A stretch of DNA of 64,000 bases from Apostichopus japonicus (GCF_037975245.1 NC_092568.1:9761501-9825500); one strand, 5' to 3'; positions 1 through 13,352 are shown, counted from the first letter of the stretch. A program made the numbers and translations. The notes: generated by a model not told the origin, from the letters alone.

Positions 1-299
1 AAAAAATTAAAATCTTCTTGCAATGCAGGCAAAGTTTTAGTGTACATAGTTAGCCTATATCTTAATGAAAGATTGCATGTCTGTTGGATTTGATGGAGCA
101 GATAAGAACCTGTTGGTGGTGTATTGAAGGATGGTGGGGGGGGGAGAAGAGAGTGAGGGGGGGCACTTATCTCTTATTATTTTTGGATGTAACATGACAG
201 GTATGTCACTTTGAAGGCAAAGTAAAGAAGTTTAAACAGCCTCTTATTCAAGTCTAAATTTGTGACTACATGGAGGAAAATACCTCAAAGCCATGCAAC

Positions 300-709
300 A
301 TATTAGCCATTATTACATAGAGATTAAACCAGCTCAGTGCAACATCTGATATGTTGTAGACCAGTGTAATAAGCTTTTCGATAAGAAGGCCATGATCAGT
401 AGTGCCAAAAGCTGCCGATGAGTCAACCAAACCCAAAAGAAAAGTTAATTATCATCAACATTTGGCAGAAAGGATGTCAAATGTTGTTTACCCAAATTGG
501 AGCAGTCTCAGTCAAAGATAAAAACCTCAAAAGAGTTTGTTCTTTTGGATAATCTTGACATCCTCCTCAAAGACTTTTGCAATGAATGTCAGATTTGAGA
601 TGGGTCTGTACTTCTTCAAGCAATCTGGGTTCGGCATTTGTTTTTTTTCAGGACTCATGCCACAACTTCTGGATGACAATATAGATCTTCTCTGTAAAGA
701 ACTTTTCAT
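300..709 (-). pseudogene. Non-LTR retrotransposon reverse-transcriptase relic
   Basis: On the minus strand, 527-709 encodes PDCLKKYRPISNLTFIAKVF, the 'NYRPISNL..ISKV.E' motif at the start of CR1/L2/Jockey-type reverse transcriptases. Further along, near 360-450, another frame reads SSAAFGTTDHGLLIEKL and then VALSWF, matching the 'DLSAAFDTVDH..LL' and 'G..LSWF.SYL' motifs in the right order. The frame changes between the two, the first catalytic Asp (AFD) is Gly, and the downstream catalytic motif is absent. It is a decayed, truncated LINE in the presumed intron or 5' flank of the aftiphilin-like gene. Confidence 0.8.
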
Positions 710-1945
710 TGCATAGTAACAGTGCGGTTTGATTACATGAGGGTGTTACGAAATATATGAGGGTGCGCTAAATTACTGCATCTCCCAAACCTGTAAGAAG
801 CACAGATGTTAGCGATAGTTAAATCTCTGCTTACTTCCCTCTCCTGCCCCGCCCCCCCTCCACCTCCCCCTCGGCTCGCTTCTTAATAAATATGTCTCCA
901 CACGATTAGTGCATTTCTTCTTCATCATGTTTAGAGCCATCTGGCATTATCTAGCATTGTTGTCACCTTTGAAAATGTCAAGGCTATTTACACATTCGTT
1001 GAGAATTGTTCCCTGGGCAGTAAATTTACTGAGATTCATATTCTCTGGACGAGTCTGTATATTTGATCAGTTAATATCTACTGGATCTGGTCTAAGTTAA
1101 ATATCACCTCATAAATTTCTCACAAATTTAAAAACCTGCAAGAAATTTTACATCGACCTGAGGGCAATTTTAAATCGGTATAAGTAGTTAAGTCTCCTTG
1201 GCAACGGTGAGAAAGGAGAGGAAATAATTCTTTCTCTTTTCCTTTAACAGCTTTCCCTTTTTTAGTTTTGTTCACTCTGCCATTCTTTGAAGTACTTTTG
1301 TCGATATAATGTGTTTGGTTTAATGTGAAACTTGTGATACTTGCGCAGGTTAAAAACACACTTTAACCAAATAAGGATTTTTGTTTGCAGAATGAAACTG
1401 TCCTTGTGAAGTCGGTACAGCTACTGTACTAACATGGTTTTGATTCATTCTGATTCCACCAGGATCACAATCATACAAACGACCTTACTGTACAGTAAAA
1501 ACACTGGTTCATTAGGTGGCAAGCAGAATAAACACACAATAGATCTGGTATTGTTCTTAGACATTCGTTTATGGTTTGGGGATAACTTTTATGGCATTAT
1601 CTGCACTTGACATCCATACCACACAGATCAAAGCTTTGAGACGTTTGCAGCTGGACGACCAGCTTTGTATTAACAAATAGTTTAACCAAATATTAGCATA
1701 CACCAATTTTTTAATTTTTTTTTTAATATGATTGAAATTACCATCTGTAGTAAGAACAACAGTCAGTCATAAATCTTGAACATAATTATTTTAGAAATGG
1801 CTATGTGGCAATCAATGAAACAGGTTCAACCTAATTTGGGTTTCTTTTCAAACCTCATCGGAAGACCCTTTCAGGCAAGAGAACCTTTAGATAAAGTGTT
1901 CCTCAATTAAAGATTGCTTAACCGTCATCTGCCAAATGGAATGCT

Positions 1946-2088
1946 GGGGGGTGGGGACTTGGGAGGGAGGGGGTAGGGACTTGGTTATGGAGGGGGACTT
2001 GGGTAGGGAGGGGGCTTGGGTAGGGAGGGGGTGGGGACTTGGGTAGGGAGGGGTGGGGACTTCAATAGGGAGGGGTTGGGGACTTCAA
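1946..2088 (+). repeat. G-rich minisatellite (GGGACTTGGGTAGGGAGGG)
   Basis: About six irregular copies of a roughly 20-25 base unit containing GGGGACTTGGGTAGGGAGGG. The plus strand is dense in G-triplets, so quadruplex formation is plausible, though this is inference. Confidence 0.8.
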
Positions 2089-2672
2089 TTAACCAACAAC
2101 CTTCCAGATACGCTAGGGCTTAAAGCTTTAACTATACACTCTTTCATCCACTTGGCCTTAGTACATACACTAGTGCTATAGAATGATATCTAAAACTTAT
2201 ATAAAATAAATTTACTTTGCTCCTTGCTTACCTGTCTCCTCATAACCTTAGCACCATGTTACTAATACTATAAAATGAAAGTTATATTTAAATAGAGGGA
2301 ATAAGCTACAGTTTCTTAATACCTTCTTTTAGTATTTGCATGTCCTAACCTCATGAAACTAACAACATTTGACTTCTTTTCTTAGTTTACCTTTTCTTTT
2401 TTGGCAATGTCTTCTGGGAATGATTTTCCCTTATCATTTATTTCAGATGGTGGTGGGCATTATTAATTATAGCATGAAAAAACAACCCTATCAATTGTAG
2501 CCATTTTTTTTCAAATTTTTCAAATTTAATTTTTGATTTTTACAGGCTTATAGACAAAGCAAAGTTGCTTTTGCAATCTCCTCTCTTCATATTAAATTCC
2601 CCCTCTAAAACAAAACAAAAAAATCATCCAAAACTTTGATTTTATTTTCTTTCTGATTTTTTTTATTTCCAG

Positions 2673-2733
2673 GAATCTGTGCCTAAAGTAGAATTTGATT
2701 GGAGCGGGAGTGGACTCATCAATCCTCTAGATG
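2673..2733 (+). CDS. aftph: aftiphilin-like exon A (FDWSGSGLINPLD)
   Basis: A 61-nt exon preceded by a T-rich tract ending TTTCCAG and followed by the donor GGTAGG. It starts in phase 0 and ends with one base of a split codon. It encodes 20 residues, including VEFDWSGSGLINPLD. Confidence 0.7.
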
Positions 2734-5700
2734 GTAGGCCCCTTTCCTTTCCGTGATCTTTTTTTTTTTATGGTTTGCTTTGAATCTCATTCATTAACAA
2801 ATAAACATTTTAAAAACAACATTTCCACTTATAGCTACAGTAGGCCCGATGGGGCACTATAAAACTCTTTACTTTTTACTTGTAGGGCATCATAAAGTTC
2901 TTTAGTGTCTTAATTCGGTTGCTGTTTATCTTTAACAAATCTGGTTTGATGAAAATAAAAACTTCCCCTTTGGCATTTTACTTTGGATAAACTATCTCTC
3001 TCCTTTTCATCTTCCGTAAATTATAAAGAGGTGGAGGCCATGTAGGGTAAAAAGGCACTATCAACACTTTTGCACATTTGATTTTCTTGTCACACTGACA
3101 TATATAACAACTGCAAAGGCTAACACACACACACACATTGCTAAGGATGTTTCCACTTCTGGATTTCTTTATCTATTATTTTTAGAGTGGGGCTGTAGGA
3201 AGGAGGAGAGGAGGGGGGGGAGAGTGGTGGGTAGAGGGAAGGGGTGTTGTTAAGAAACTTGGTGGTGATGGACATATTGTAATTATGGGAGCACAACATG
3301 TATAGTTTGTCTGCTGTATCACCAGCAATGACTCCTTCTATACTTTGTTAACATTTGTCCTTGATATTTGTGGCATCTCCATCAACAGTCGCATCATATT
3401 CTACTCCTCTACTCCACCATCCATCCCCTCTGCTCCTAAGAGGCAGACCCCAATCCGTAACCACTTACTGTACGTAGATACTGTCAATGAACATTTGCCG
3501 ATTGGGCAGACCATCTCTGAGTTCATCAGTGTTTTGGTAGTGACCCAAGGATGCCCACAAAGTATAAAAATCAGGGCAAACCTGAAGTGTATCAGGAGAA
3601 GCAGGGAAGGAGGGGGGGGGGGGGGGGTGGGTGAAGGAGAGTGGTAATCTCCCACCCCTTTGGACTCGGACAACACATTTCTCCCATTTTGAGGATAATC
3701 ATATTTTTTTCAAAGTTCGTTTGCAAGCAGTGAAAACATTCATTTGGTCATATTGTGGTTTAGTAAGTCATTCACTATGATGGAAGGGAGATTTCTTATT
3801 TGAAAAGTGCGAACAGTAAGTTTGTCATGTGGAAGACATGTTAAAGTCATGGTGAATTGACAGAGAGATGAAAATGTCAGGATGTCCTTGGGAGGGACAA
3901 TCTATTACAGTTAAAACAGGACTGACTTTTTAGAAATTTTGCAGCTTTTCCAATCTGCTTAATGTTGCAACAGATTAAGTTTGCAATTAAAAGTGGCTTA
4001 TTTAGTGGAAATAATCTGGTTAACCTTTGTTTAAACTATAAAGGTATTGTTAGACAAAAAATTCAGTGAGGTCAGCTCTAAGAGAAATGCTAACTTCACT
4101 TATAGCAAAAGCAGTGTTGTTTCTTTTACTGTACTGTAAAGACAAATTTGCACTTGCATACACAGGTTTGTATAACACAGTAATGGGTTTACATTTTCCT
4201 TGCTGAAAAGGTTTGTCTTATGTTCTGTCTTTTAACCCCAGATATGTATGTACTGTATGACGATTGCAGACGATCAGGTGTGGATCCAGGGGAGGGGTGA
4301 GAGGGGAGGTTCCACACCCCTCCTCCTTTCTAACCATACACAAAGAAAAAACTAGTTATTAGCACAATCTTGCATTCAGACCCCATGATAAAGACTTATT
4401 TTACAGTCTCTGCCCAAACCCCCTCCCCATACATGAGAGTAAGGACCATCCACCCAAACCTCCCCTCCCCCTCCCATCCGTGATTCCTGGATCCACCCCT
4501 GGTGATGAATCAGCGTTCACTCTTCCATTCGATCTTAATCACACCTCATCATGATCATCCTTTACAGCCAACAAGCTTAACTTGGACTTCTTTGCAACAG
4601 AAACAAAGAGTTCCACCCCCAGCTCCAAAAGTAAATCGAAAACAGGTAAACGTCAAAACGGTCACCAGTGCTGATGTGAATGGCGTAGGCATATTTTTTG
4701 TTTTTTTTGCTCTGTTTCATTTAGTTTAATAAATATGATTCCCTGCTTGATGTTTTTATTTTTTCTTTCGTTTTCTTTTTTTATGTATTTGCATGCCTTT
4801 CTTTTCCTTTTCTTGTTTGACACAAAATTTGCAGCCTAGAATGCCCATTTTTTATTGATTTTGGCAATTTCTACTCCAGATTGTTACTTACTACAGCATG
4901 ATAACATCACCATCATCATCATTTTTAAATTTATCTGCTCCTCCCATGAAGCCTCTTTTGGGTAATTGTTGGTTTAAATTGTATAATATTGCTGATTTTT
5001 AATTTTTTCTTCATTTTTTTCCAATGTCTGATCTACCTGTTTTATATGATAATAATCTTTGGAACCATTTTCTCCCAAAATCACATTGATGTTTATTCAA
5101 AGAATCAGAAATGTGTCGTCTCTGATTGGCTTTCCATGGCTAATGTACAGTGGCAATCTGTTTGAGCACAGCTTACAGTAATTAAGGCATGTGGCCAGCT
5201 ATGATGTTTCTCTTTTTCATATCTACTGTACAGTGTGACTCACACCAGTCAAAAACTTCAAAAAAAGAATAATGTATAGTGTTTCATAAAGAGATTTTTA
5301 ATTATATGTGATGGATTTGGATATGCAGGTACCGTGTGACTTTAAGCGTGCAATTAATTATTTAATAATATGTAAGCATTTATTAGTTTCCAGTGAAGAA
5401 AGAGAGGATTATGAGTGTTAAAGGTGTATATATAGTTTTATATTTTTACATATTTTTACTTTTCTATGTGAGCATTCAGTTACCCTTTGTGGGTTTAATA
5501 AAGTTGATCTTATCTTATACTGTACACTGTAGTATTCATATGAGTGTATTATGAACAAGCTCAAACCCACATCCCTATAGTAGTTTGTATCTGGAAGATA
5601 TGAATTTTTGTGATAGTTTTTGCATCTGGCAACAGCTGCTGGAAATGTCCTTGTGTTTCTTCATAACTTGGCAAACATTAAAAATCTGTATTAAACTGTA

Positions 5701-8700
5701 TATAAACCTCACTACAGGTAAATTATTCTGTCAGGCTTTTTCCATATTTTAATAACCAGTTGAGTCGTTGTGCTGTATGAACATTTCCTAGCTAATTGTT
5801 GATCCTATGGTTTTACAAGTCTTAAGCCCATGACAGGTCACCTCAGATGTACTTGGGCATTTTTGGATCCAGTTTGCTGCTAACATGTGAATAATACAAA
5901 AAGACTTAAAACTGGCTGTTGAGAAGTTGAGAACCGAATCATTAATCACTTGCTGAATTACTGTATCATAATTTGATGGCAAAATTCTAGGAGTTTGCTG
6001 CCGAAATCCCCAAAAAAAAAGAAGGTTTTGAAAGATGCAGAAGCGTGGATAATTTATGGTGTCTTAACCATCCATTGGATGGTCTTCTCTCTGTGTGAGT
6101 CACGATCCTTAAGCAATCTCCTTCTGCATAATATGTCAAATTGAATCAGAAGTAGGCATGTTTTACTCATTACATGCTTTCATTACATGAGCTTGTATTA
6201 AACAGCTGGGAAAGAAGGGTTTAATCTTTCAGGTGGAAGGGTTTGAGATAAAGTTTTGTCCCAGTTTATTTATTCTGTTCTGCCTCTTCTTCATTAATTA
6301 TGGTTTGGATTGAATCCATGGACATCCATGGATAATTTTGTGCTTGATGTACTTACAGTAGAACCGAAGTTTAGTGAGGTAAGGTAAGGAAACAAAATAT
6401 GTGAGGTTAACAGGGAGATAACTAGCTGTACAAATCATCAGGTACGGTTCCAACCATTAACATGCAACAGCTGTATAGTAATTATAGTATATAGTATACA
6501 TTATAACACTAAAACTGTCCCTGAAATCAATGATTACATGTGTTCACTTTGCTGTGTTTATCAAACACAATTGAAAGACAGCACTTGGTCAAATTAACTG
6601 TGGTGAATAAATTCCATACATGTGTAAATGTTATTAGTCCTCTTTGTTTCCAAAAAATACAAATAAACTTAGATCTTTATAATAACCTTAGATCTATTAT
6701 GGTTTGTCAATAGTCATATAATATCAAACAGAAAACAAACTGAAAAGCAATTTTCTTTTTGTAGTTTTACTTCCTTCCTATTGGTCTATTGCAGGTTGTT
6801 CCCCCGAGGGACTTTGGAGGTTCTTTGGGTTGCCTGCATCTCCTCGTTTGCTGATAAATGTCCTTGAAGTTGCTAAATATTCCTCCTTTTTGCACCCTCC
6901 CTTATATCCTAAACTTGCCCTCTCTCCTTTGTACAACTTTTTTTTTTTGTACCAATGTCTCATTTACAAAATCGTCAGAAAATCTGTAAAGCAATCCAAA
7001 ATTTGGAAAGTCTGTTGTTCATAGACTGTGTTGTGTAGTTGTGTACTAGCAATGCGATCAAGATGCAAAAACGTAAATATGAAGTACAGTGGTACTGTAC
7101 TGATTATATGTGACAGTTTAAGCTGAGACCCGGTACCTGCCACTATAGTCCACCAAAAATTGTACCATGGAATTAATATATTAAGCATAAGGTTACATGT
7201 ATGAAGTTAAACAAAAACAATACATTAACTTTGTGGGACACCAAAAAATTGTTGTAATGAATTTAAATGTTAGGAACCTGTTAGATAAAGGTCATCTGTA
7301 AGGAATAATTTAGTGTTTAAAGTACTCTTTTAGCATTTTTTTGAAGGCTGAAGTTTTTCTCTCATAGAATACTATAGTTCCTGTATAGAAAACTGCTATA
7401 TATATCTTTACATCAGGATAGCAACTTGACCATTTTGTATAGAATTTTGCTAGGTCGATACTTGATAAATTATTCCATGATTTGAGATCAACAGAAGTCA
7501 AATTTAGGAAACCATACAGTACATTAAAATCCTAAAATGAACTTGATATTATAGTTCATCTGTAGGTCTGCTTAATTGCAAGGGACCTTGCTGATTTCTT
7601 GATAGTGGAGGATAGTGGCAGAACACTTAAATATCTTGTTTGGTTTTCTGGTTTGGATTTGATAAAACAGTTTATAACAACTTGCTTTAAATGACAAGCA
7701 ACCAAATGGTAGATGAAAAACAACTTTTAAATACATCGTAGTGTTGAAATAGCATGCACGGTGTTGAAACACCAATACCTCCAAAACATCACAGACAACA
7801 TGTTGTACAGCCTTGAGAGTGCTGCAAGTTAAAACTTAGGCAGAAAATAATTAACCTAAATCTGCCCAAAGGGAATTGTTATTGATAAAATTGACTTGAG
7901 TTTGTTTTTGCGATTGACCTGAGAAACCACGGTGACCACTTTGAAGATTCAATCTCAGGAATTTGACTCATCTAATTATTTTCGGGAGATTAAAATATTT
8001 TGTTTTATTATAATGTGATGGTGAGAGGTTTATTCTCAAATGTAAAGTGGGGAAGTACTTCAGCTGTTGAGAGGCTCTTATTCGTAGATGAAGGTGGCTG
8101 GTTATTAATACCCAACCAACCACTGCTGAAGGGTTTCCCCATAGGTGCTCATTACAAGTACTGTGTACTGAATATCTCAGGAAACATGAAGTCTATAAAG
8201 CAATATGAAGTGGTGAACCTGTTTTTAGCATTCTGATTTGAAAAACAAGCTTCGGTCTGATGCAAAAGAATTGCGGAAGTGAGGCCGTCTGTTAGCCAAT
8301 AGTACAAAGCATTGGACTTAGTCTTGGATTTAAACTTTGTCTGTTTGTCATCCTTGGGACTTGAGGGAGATTTTCATGTTTCCTTTAGTTGTCTCTTTGC
8401 TTTCTTGTTTATTCATTACTTTATTTTATTTTAAATATTATTATGTTACATTCTCTTGTTTCGATGGTGGTGTATTTTTCTCATGTTTTGATGATGGTAT
8501 AACACATTAACAGGTGAAGTATCAGTGAAGCTCTCCAACCACACCCAAGCTCAATAGAGGGCGCTATCTACTGTAGTTCCACAATACTCTACAATGTGCA
8601 GTCTATGACTGCAGATCATAACGGTGACATGAGTTGATCTCTGGTAGTATATACAATTTTGTTGTAAATTATTAAAGAAGAGACCCTTTTGAAACACTTC

Positions 8701-11700
8701 AGCGGCTGGTTTAAGTCAAACTTATTGTTTAAATTGTGCCATTCAAAACATGTCTTTCAAAGATGCAAAAGTGGAACATTATGAACAAGTCAATCATCCA
8801 CTACCTCTGTATGCAAGTTCACTGTTCGTGTTCGCATACATATAAGGACCGGTATGACAGCGCCCTCTGTTGAAAGCATTGGAGAGCCCCATTGTATTTC
8901 TACTGTACATCCCCATTCAATTTGCCATGTTGTGATTTGTATCATATCTGTTCTTTGAGTCGGATTAAAAAGAGATCAGAAGGATTAACTCGGCACCCTG
9001 AACTCCCTCGGCACTATGTAAATTTCCAGATGTGATTTCTTTGACATTGATCCTTGGAGACAAAATTGCCTCTCCCAATAGGCAGTGTGACCAAGTACCT
9101 GGACACTGCATGTTTGAAACTGGAGAGGAGTAGGAATCTAAACATTGTACAATGCAGTAGAAAGAGCTGCCTCTTCACCACAACTGCATGTAAATCATTC
9201 CTCTAAATATTTAAGGGGGGCCATGGTTCTCAACCATTCCCCCAACCCCACTCCCTCCTCCTTCCTCCCATCAAATAGTGTTCCACCAAAAAGACATGAT
9301 ATATACTCCAGCTGCCAGCATTTAATTTTGATATTCTGCTCTTTGTCAAGTTGCTTACAGAATGTTCCACAAACCATTTTCCCTTAATTTTTTGTTCTTT
9401 TCTTTAACTCAAAAGAGACAATTTGAATTGATGATTTGATGATGTATTAAAAGGTTGTTTAATGATAATTGACATCTCAAAGATGGCAATTGACCGACCG
9501 TAGTTAGACGATTGCCGCAGCATGAAACCATGTAGAGAATTATTATTATTATGATATGAAACTGATCCCAATTGTTTATAAGTTATAACCCTTATTTTGC
9601 AAACTGATAATACCAGCAGACTTTGCCTTCCTTGAATCTGTTTTTGTTTTTATTCATGCATGTTTTAATCCAATCAGGTATTAATTGCATTGTTAGTTAC
9701 TTGCTCCACAATACCATACCTTTCTACAAGCATGCATGTGTACAATAAGGCTGTTTTCACTTTCATAGAAGAGATGAATAACACACACAGAAATGGAAAG
9801 TGACCCCTCCCATGGGCCCCTACTAATCACCCCCCCCCCCCTCAAGAGCAAACTGACATGAATATTAAAACTGTTTTTTGTCAGTGACAAGTGATTAAAA
9901 AATGTAAAATGAGAGAAGTCTTGATTGGAAAGAAGAAAATGAGAGAATAAGCCCAAACAGAAGTGAGTGAAAAGAAGTAAAACAGTTTTCGCACAAAAGT
10001 AAAAAAAAAAAAAACTGTGCAGAAAATTTGTTGCCTGAAAACTATGAATTTTGAATAAGGAAGGAAGAAAATGAAAGATAATTTGTTCTTCAACTCTTTT
10101 ATGCTTCTTATGAATTTGCCCTGACAAAGAAAGACCGTCATGCATTGCTGGTATTAAATGGCCTCCTATCGTGACCAAAACTCTGATTTTTTTCTTCGTA
10201 GCAAAGAATTACTTTCATATTTGTTTTCCTTTTGGTTACATTTAAGGGAGATTGTCTCGTTTCTTTAGGTATGTCATTTTCTTTTTCTCGCCACATAAGA
10301 AAACTTTTGTTTTCTTTCATTTCTTCTTTTCTCCTCTCATGATTATTTTTAGTCAACTCAAAATTTCAAATTCTCTTCAATTCTTAATCGTCCTTTCTGG
10401 AGTTTCAATTATTTTTGGATTTTCGCAAACATTCCCAACCTATAATTACAAAGAATTCCAGGTAAAATTGGAAAATCAAAACTAACATCTAGGAATATGA
10501 TAAGAAAAAATGTTACGCAGCTACTTTTGGTGATCTGTGCCTCTGTATTAAATTCATACTGATTAATATAATGTTTTTTCGAGAAAAAAATTGTTTTTTT
10601 AATAGATTTTCTCTTATAGTTCAAAAAGTTCCCCAAAAGGAGAACCCAATGTGTCTCGGTTTAATTTTTTTTTTCTTCTTTGGAAAGATGGTGGTGGAAA
10701 ATTCAGAAATTGACATTCAATTTGCCTTATTTTATTGATTTATTATGATTATTATTTTTTCTGCAGTCATTCTTTAACTCAGATTACATTTATTTCTGTA
10801 TAAACTTTTTGCATAATTATTTTCCTTTTTCCCTTTAAGATTGTGCTTATTGTTGTGAACCTTTTTCGCACTTTGTGTTCAGTTTGCTAAATTCTGGTGC
10901 ATCGTACCAACTGCATACCATATTCTTTAAAAGAAAAAAGACCTACTTTTAAAACTTTTATGTCTGATACTTCTTTAGTCTGCCAAAATTGCAAAATTAC
11001 ACCAGTAGAAGATCGATAGGCATAAAGGACTGCAAATGAAACAAAAATGATTCAGTTTATTTTCCTGAATTGACCTGCACATGCTTCTTACAGTAGACAA
11101 ACTAGTTTGCTCTTTAAAAAGTCTTCCTGTATATAATTTGCTAAACTAGGAAAAGCCAATAGATTGTATAATCCCCTGGTATTCAAATTGTGTTTCAGGT
11201 GACCCTCTTAAGGGTTGCCAGAAGGATCTTCAGAAGCACACCTGTTCCCCTGTAAATCCCTCCTCCTCTAAATCCCAACATCTGCACCAGGATGTTCCCC
11301 CAAGATGATCAAGGTGACAATTAAGGTCACCAAGCCAAAAAGAAGTTTAAATATTAGCTTTAGCTGGAGTACTATAAACCATATAGACCTGAGAAAAAAC
11401 TCAATTAATTGTCTGTATTTTTTTCTTATTGGGACTTAAAATTATGACCGATAACTTTGTCAGGAATGTGTTTACAACATGATTACAAAGTTTATGAAGA
11501 CATCTTAAACTTTTTTGAACACTTATAAAGACATAATATCATAAGTATAGCCTTAGAAAACAATGTTAATTTGAAGCCAAAAATGAAGTTTCAATCCAGG
11601 TGGCAAAAAATGAGTATTACTGCTTTAAACAATCGACTGTTGTGATATTATATTTGCAAGGAGAATGATTTATTTCCCCCTAGATCCCCACATGATGTCA

Positions 11701-12973
11701 GTATAAATTAGATCTTGATAAAAACAGAATATTTTACAATGTTGTTGTTACACTAGAGTATAGGATTTTGTAGTATAATATAAATATCTTTTCATAAGAT
11801 AGTTTTTTGGCATATAGTACTAGCTTCATACCTTGTTTCAACTCCCTATAGCTGAGAGCATTTAATATTGGGTTTGGCTTATGAGTTACCTGCATGTTGA
11901 CTTTGGTTTTCTCCATGGAGACGGTATGTTTGTAACATATGTACCCCCCTCTCCCCTCCTCCCTCCCTAAGGGATTTTCATGTCTTAGAAGAAGCTATGT
12001 AAAAGTTGTTAAAATAAACTGTTGCCTGCAATGATCACAACAGAATATGTTACTTGACTTCTTTTTCAAAGGAATGCCATCCTGCAAACCATTTTTTGTT
12101 TCGTATATTCTGGTTGGGTTTTGTTGGTTTTTTGCCGTATTTAAGCTAACCCTAATTTGGGGGTATTGGAAAGGAATAATTTTATAAATTAACATCAAGA
12201 AAACTAATACATTTTGATCAAGTTTCTGTCCCAAATATTAAGAGATTGCCCTCAATAGACATTTGTCATGTCATATTCCAACATTGAGCTAAATATGTTG
12301 TGACTTTTCATTGCTGATTTCTGTATAGTCAATGTCAATGGTTTTAATTTTGTTCTAGTCAAAACTTTATCTGAGTTCTTTTCAAACTGATGTATGTTGT
12401 ATAAAACAGTCATGCTGTGACCAAATGCCATAATACAAGAGTAAGGCACTGATTACCAGCCAAGTTACTTTCACTGTTAAAATTCATCATACCTATGAAA
12501 TGTCTCTTTGTTGTTAAATGTCCAGACTTGCCTCGTCTTCTGTGAAACTCCTCATCAAACATAAGTTTGATTCCAAATTCTTTGTTTTGTGTGCAGTTTT
12601 CAATACTACTCTACTACTACTTTGACTTGCAAGCCTCTATTCCTCAGCTCATTTCTCGTATTATTTTTCGTCCTCAGTTCCGAGTATTGACCCAGACATC
12701 CTCGACCTGGAAGCGCCGCCAATCCCATCCCCAGCCCTGGCCCCCTCGAAGTCGACCTTCAAACCGTTGGATGAAATCATGAAGAGTTCCTCAATCTCCA
12801 TGGTACAACAGCCGTCGAAGCGAGAATCGGATCTCAGCGGTGAAGCTAATCGCGTACTCGACGGCCTTCCGGACCTCTCTTTTATGTTGACCAAAGTTCT
12901 AATGTTCCCCATCAGGTCTCCATCATCTCCCCTAGGGGAAGGGACGAAGATGGGAGGGGGACTTTTAGATTGA
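2673..12973 (+). CDS. aftph: Aftiphilin-like protein, C-terminal exons (partial gene)
   Basis: Three exons (2673-2733, 4568-4645, 12678-12973) join without breaking frame: the first ends one base into a codon, the second starts and ends in the matching phase, and the third runs to TGA. They encode the last 144 residues; earlier exons lie left of the window or were not recognised. Seen: an FDWSGSGLINPLDG segment in exon one and LDGLPDLSFMLTKVLMFP near the C-terminus. From my memory of the family, vertebrate aftiphilin has FDWSSSGLTNPLDG and a GLPDLTFMHAKVLMFP-like stretch at the same places. Aftiphilin binds clathrin and AP-1/AP-2 ear domains and works in trans-Golgi and endosomal trafficking. 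The region between is serine/proline rich and presumably disordered. The relative synergin gamma is an alternative. The assignment rests on recalled motifs, not on a search. Confidence 0.65.
2734..4567 (+). other. Intron A-B of aftiphilin-like gene
   Basis: Non-coding. It carries oligo-G tracts near 3210 and an uninterrupted G run near 3612-3626, plus the hAT-like element described separately. I see no further exon. Confidence 0.6.
4275..4501. mobile_element. hAT-like non-autonomous element (227 bp)
   Basis: The left end CAGGTGTGGATCCAGG and the right end CCTGGATCCACCCCTG are near-perfect inverted repeats (about 15 of 16 bases). Ends starting CAG with a TGGATCCA core are usual for small hAT elements. 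The interior is G-rich on one side and C-rich on the other. I found no convincing 8-bp target duplication, so the exact ends remain uncertain. Confidence 0.55.
4568..4645 (+). CDS. aftph: aftiphilin-like exon B (Ser/Lys-rich)
   Basis: A 78-nt exon with acceptor TTTACAG and donor CAGGTAAAC. It takes the split codon from exon A and passes on one base. It encodes NKLNLDFFATETK followed by a serine/lysine-rich tail. A hAT-like element ends only 66 bases upstream, so the branch-point region may lie in or beside transposon-derived sequence. Confidence 0.6.
8530..8887. mobile_element. Possible MITE with inverted ends (GCTCTCCAA)
   Basis: GCTCTCCAA at 8530-8538 is the exact reverse complement of 8879-8887. 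Further in, AGAGGGCGCT (8556-8565) matches AGCGCCCTCT (8859-8868) inverted. Two nested inverted blocks 360 bp apart suggest a small DNA element. No target duplication is visible, so this is tentative. Confidence 0.45.
11199..11308 (+). CDS. Candidate alternative terminal exon of aftiphilin-like gene
   Basis: A good acceptor (TGTTTCAG) is followed by a frame that continues exon B in the right phase for about 36 residues (starting GDPLKGCQKDLQKHTCSPV) before TGA. I know no family counterpart. It could be an alternative short C-terminus or a chance open stretch. Confidence 0.22.
12678..12973 (+). CDS. aftph: aftiphilin-like terminal coding exon
   Basis: Acceptor CGTCCTCAG follows a pyrimidine-rich stretch. 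The frame set by exon B gives 98 residues up to the TGA ending at 12973. Codon use is visibly GC-richer than the surrounding introns, as expected for coding sequence. It begins PSIDPDILDLEAPPIPSP and contains the conserved-looking hydrophobic segment LDGLPDLSFMLTKVLMFP about 25 residues before the end. Confidence 0.7.
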
Positions 12974-13151
12974 GGACCGCAGCCTCCTAGATTCTGTATA
13001 ATTAGACTTTCAGTGGTCAGATATAGCCTACTTCTTGCTCTAAAATCATCTCATGAAAATCATGGACAATATTGATCTGGTGAAGAAGGAAGGAAGAAAA
13101 ATTGAGATTTCTTGCATAGCATTTGGAAGGTTGTTGAAATTTAGAGTGAAA

Positions 13152-13352
13152 CCAGAATCAACTTAAATAGTGAGTGTCCTAAGAGAAGGTTACCAGAGTC
13201 AGCTTAAATAGTGAGTGTCCTAAGAGAAGGTTACCAGAGTCAGCTTAAATAGTGAGTGTCCTAAGAGAAGGTTACCAGAGTCAGCTTAAATAGTGAGTGT
13301 CCTAAGAGAAGGTTACCAGAGTCAGCTTAAATAGTGAGTGTCCTAAGAGAGG
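13152..13352. repeat. 41-bp minisatellite, five copies
   Basis: The unit AGCTTAAATAGTGAGTGTCC (continued to 41 bases) repeats five times. The internal copies are identical by eye and the first and last are slightly diverged, which points to recent array homogenisation. It starts about 180 bases after the stop codon, so it is probably transcribed in the 3' UTR. Confidence 0.92.

Larger units (their letters stand above)
1..2672 (+). other. Upstream intron or flank of aftiphilin-like gene
   Basis: Apart from the reverse-transcriptase relic and the G-rich minisatellite I find no exon that I can join to the one at 2673. The rest is AT-rich with short oligo-G runs. Confidence 0.5.
4646..12677 (+). 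other. 8-kb intron B-C of aftiphilin-like gene
   Basis: Mostly AT-rich sequence without clear coding. It contains a TIR-like element (8530-8887), a run of nine Cs near 9831, and one phase-compatible candidate exon at 11199-11308. Apparent open frames, such as those at 9693-10636, are low-complexity T/A-rich sequence. Confidence 0.6.

Noticed and set aside
9693-10178. 161-codon minus-strand frame rich in Phe
   Set aside because: T-rich low-complexity intron sequence with no splice logic, domain or second line of support.
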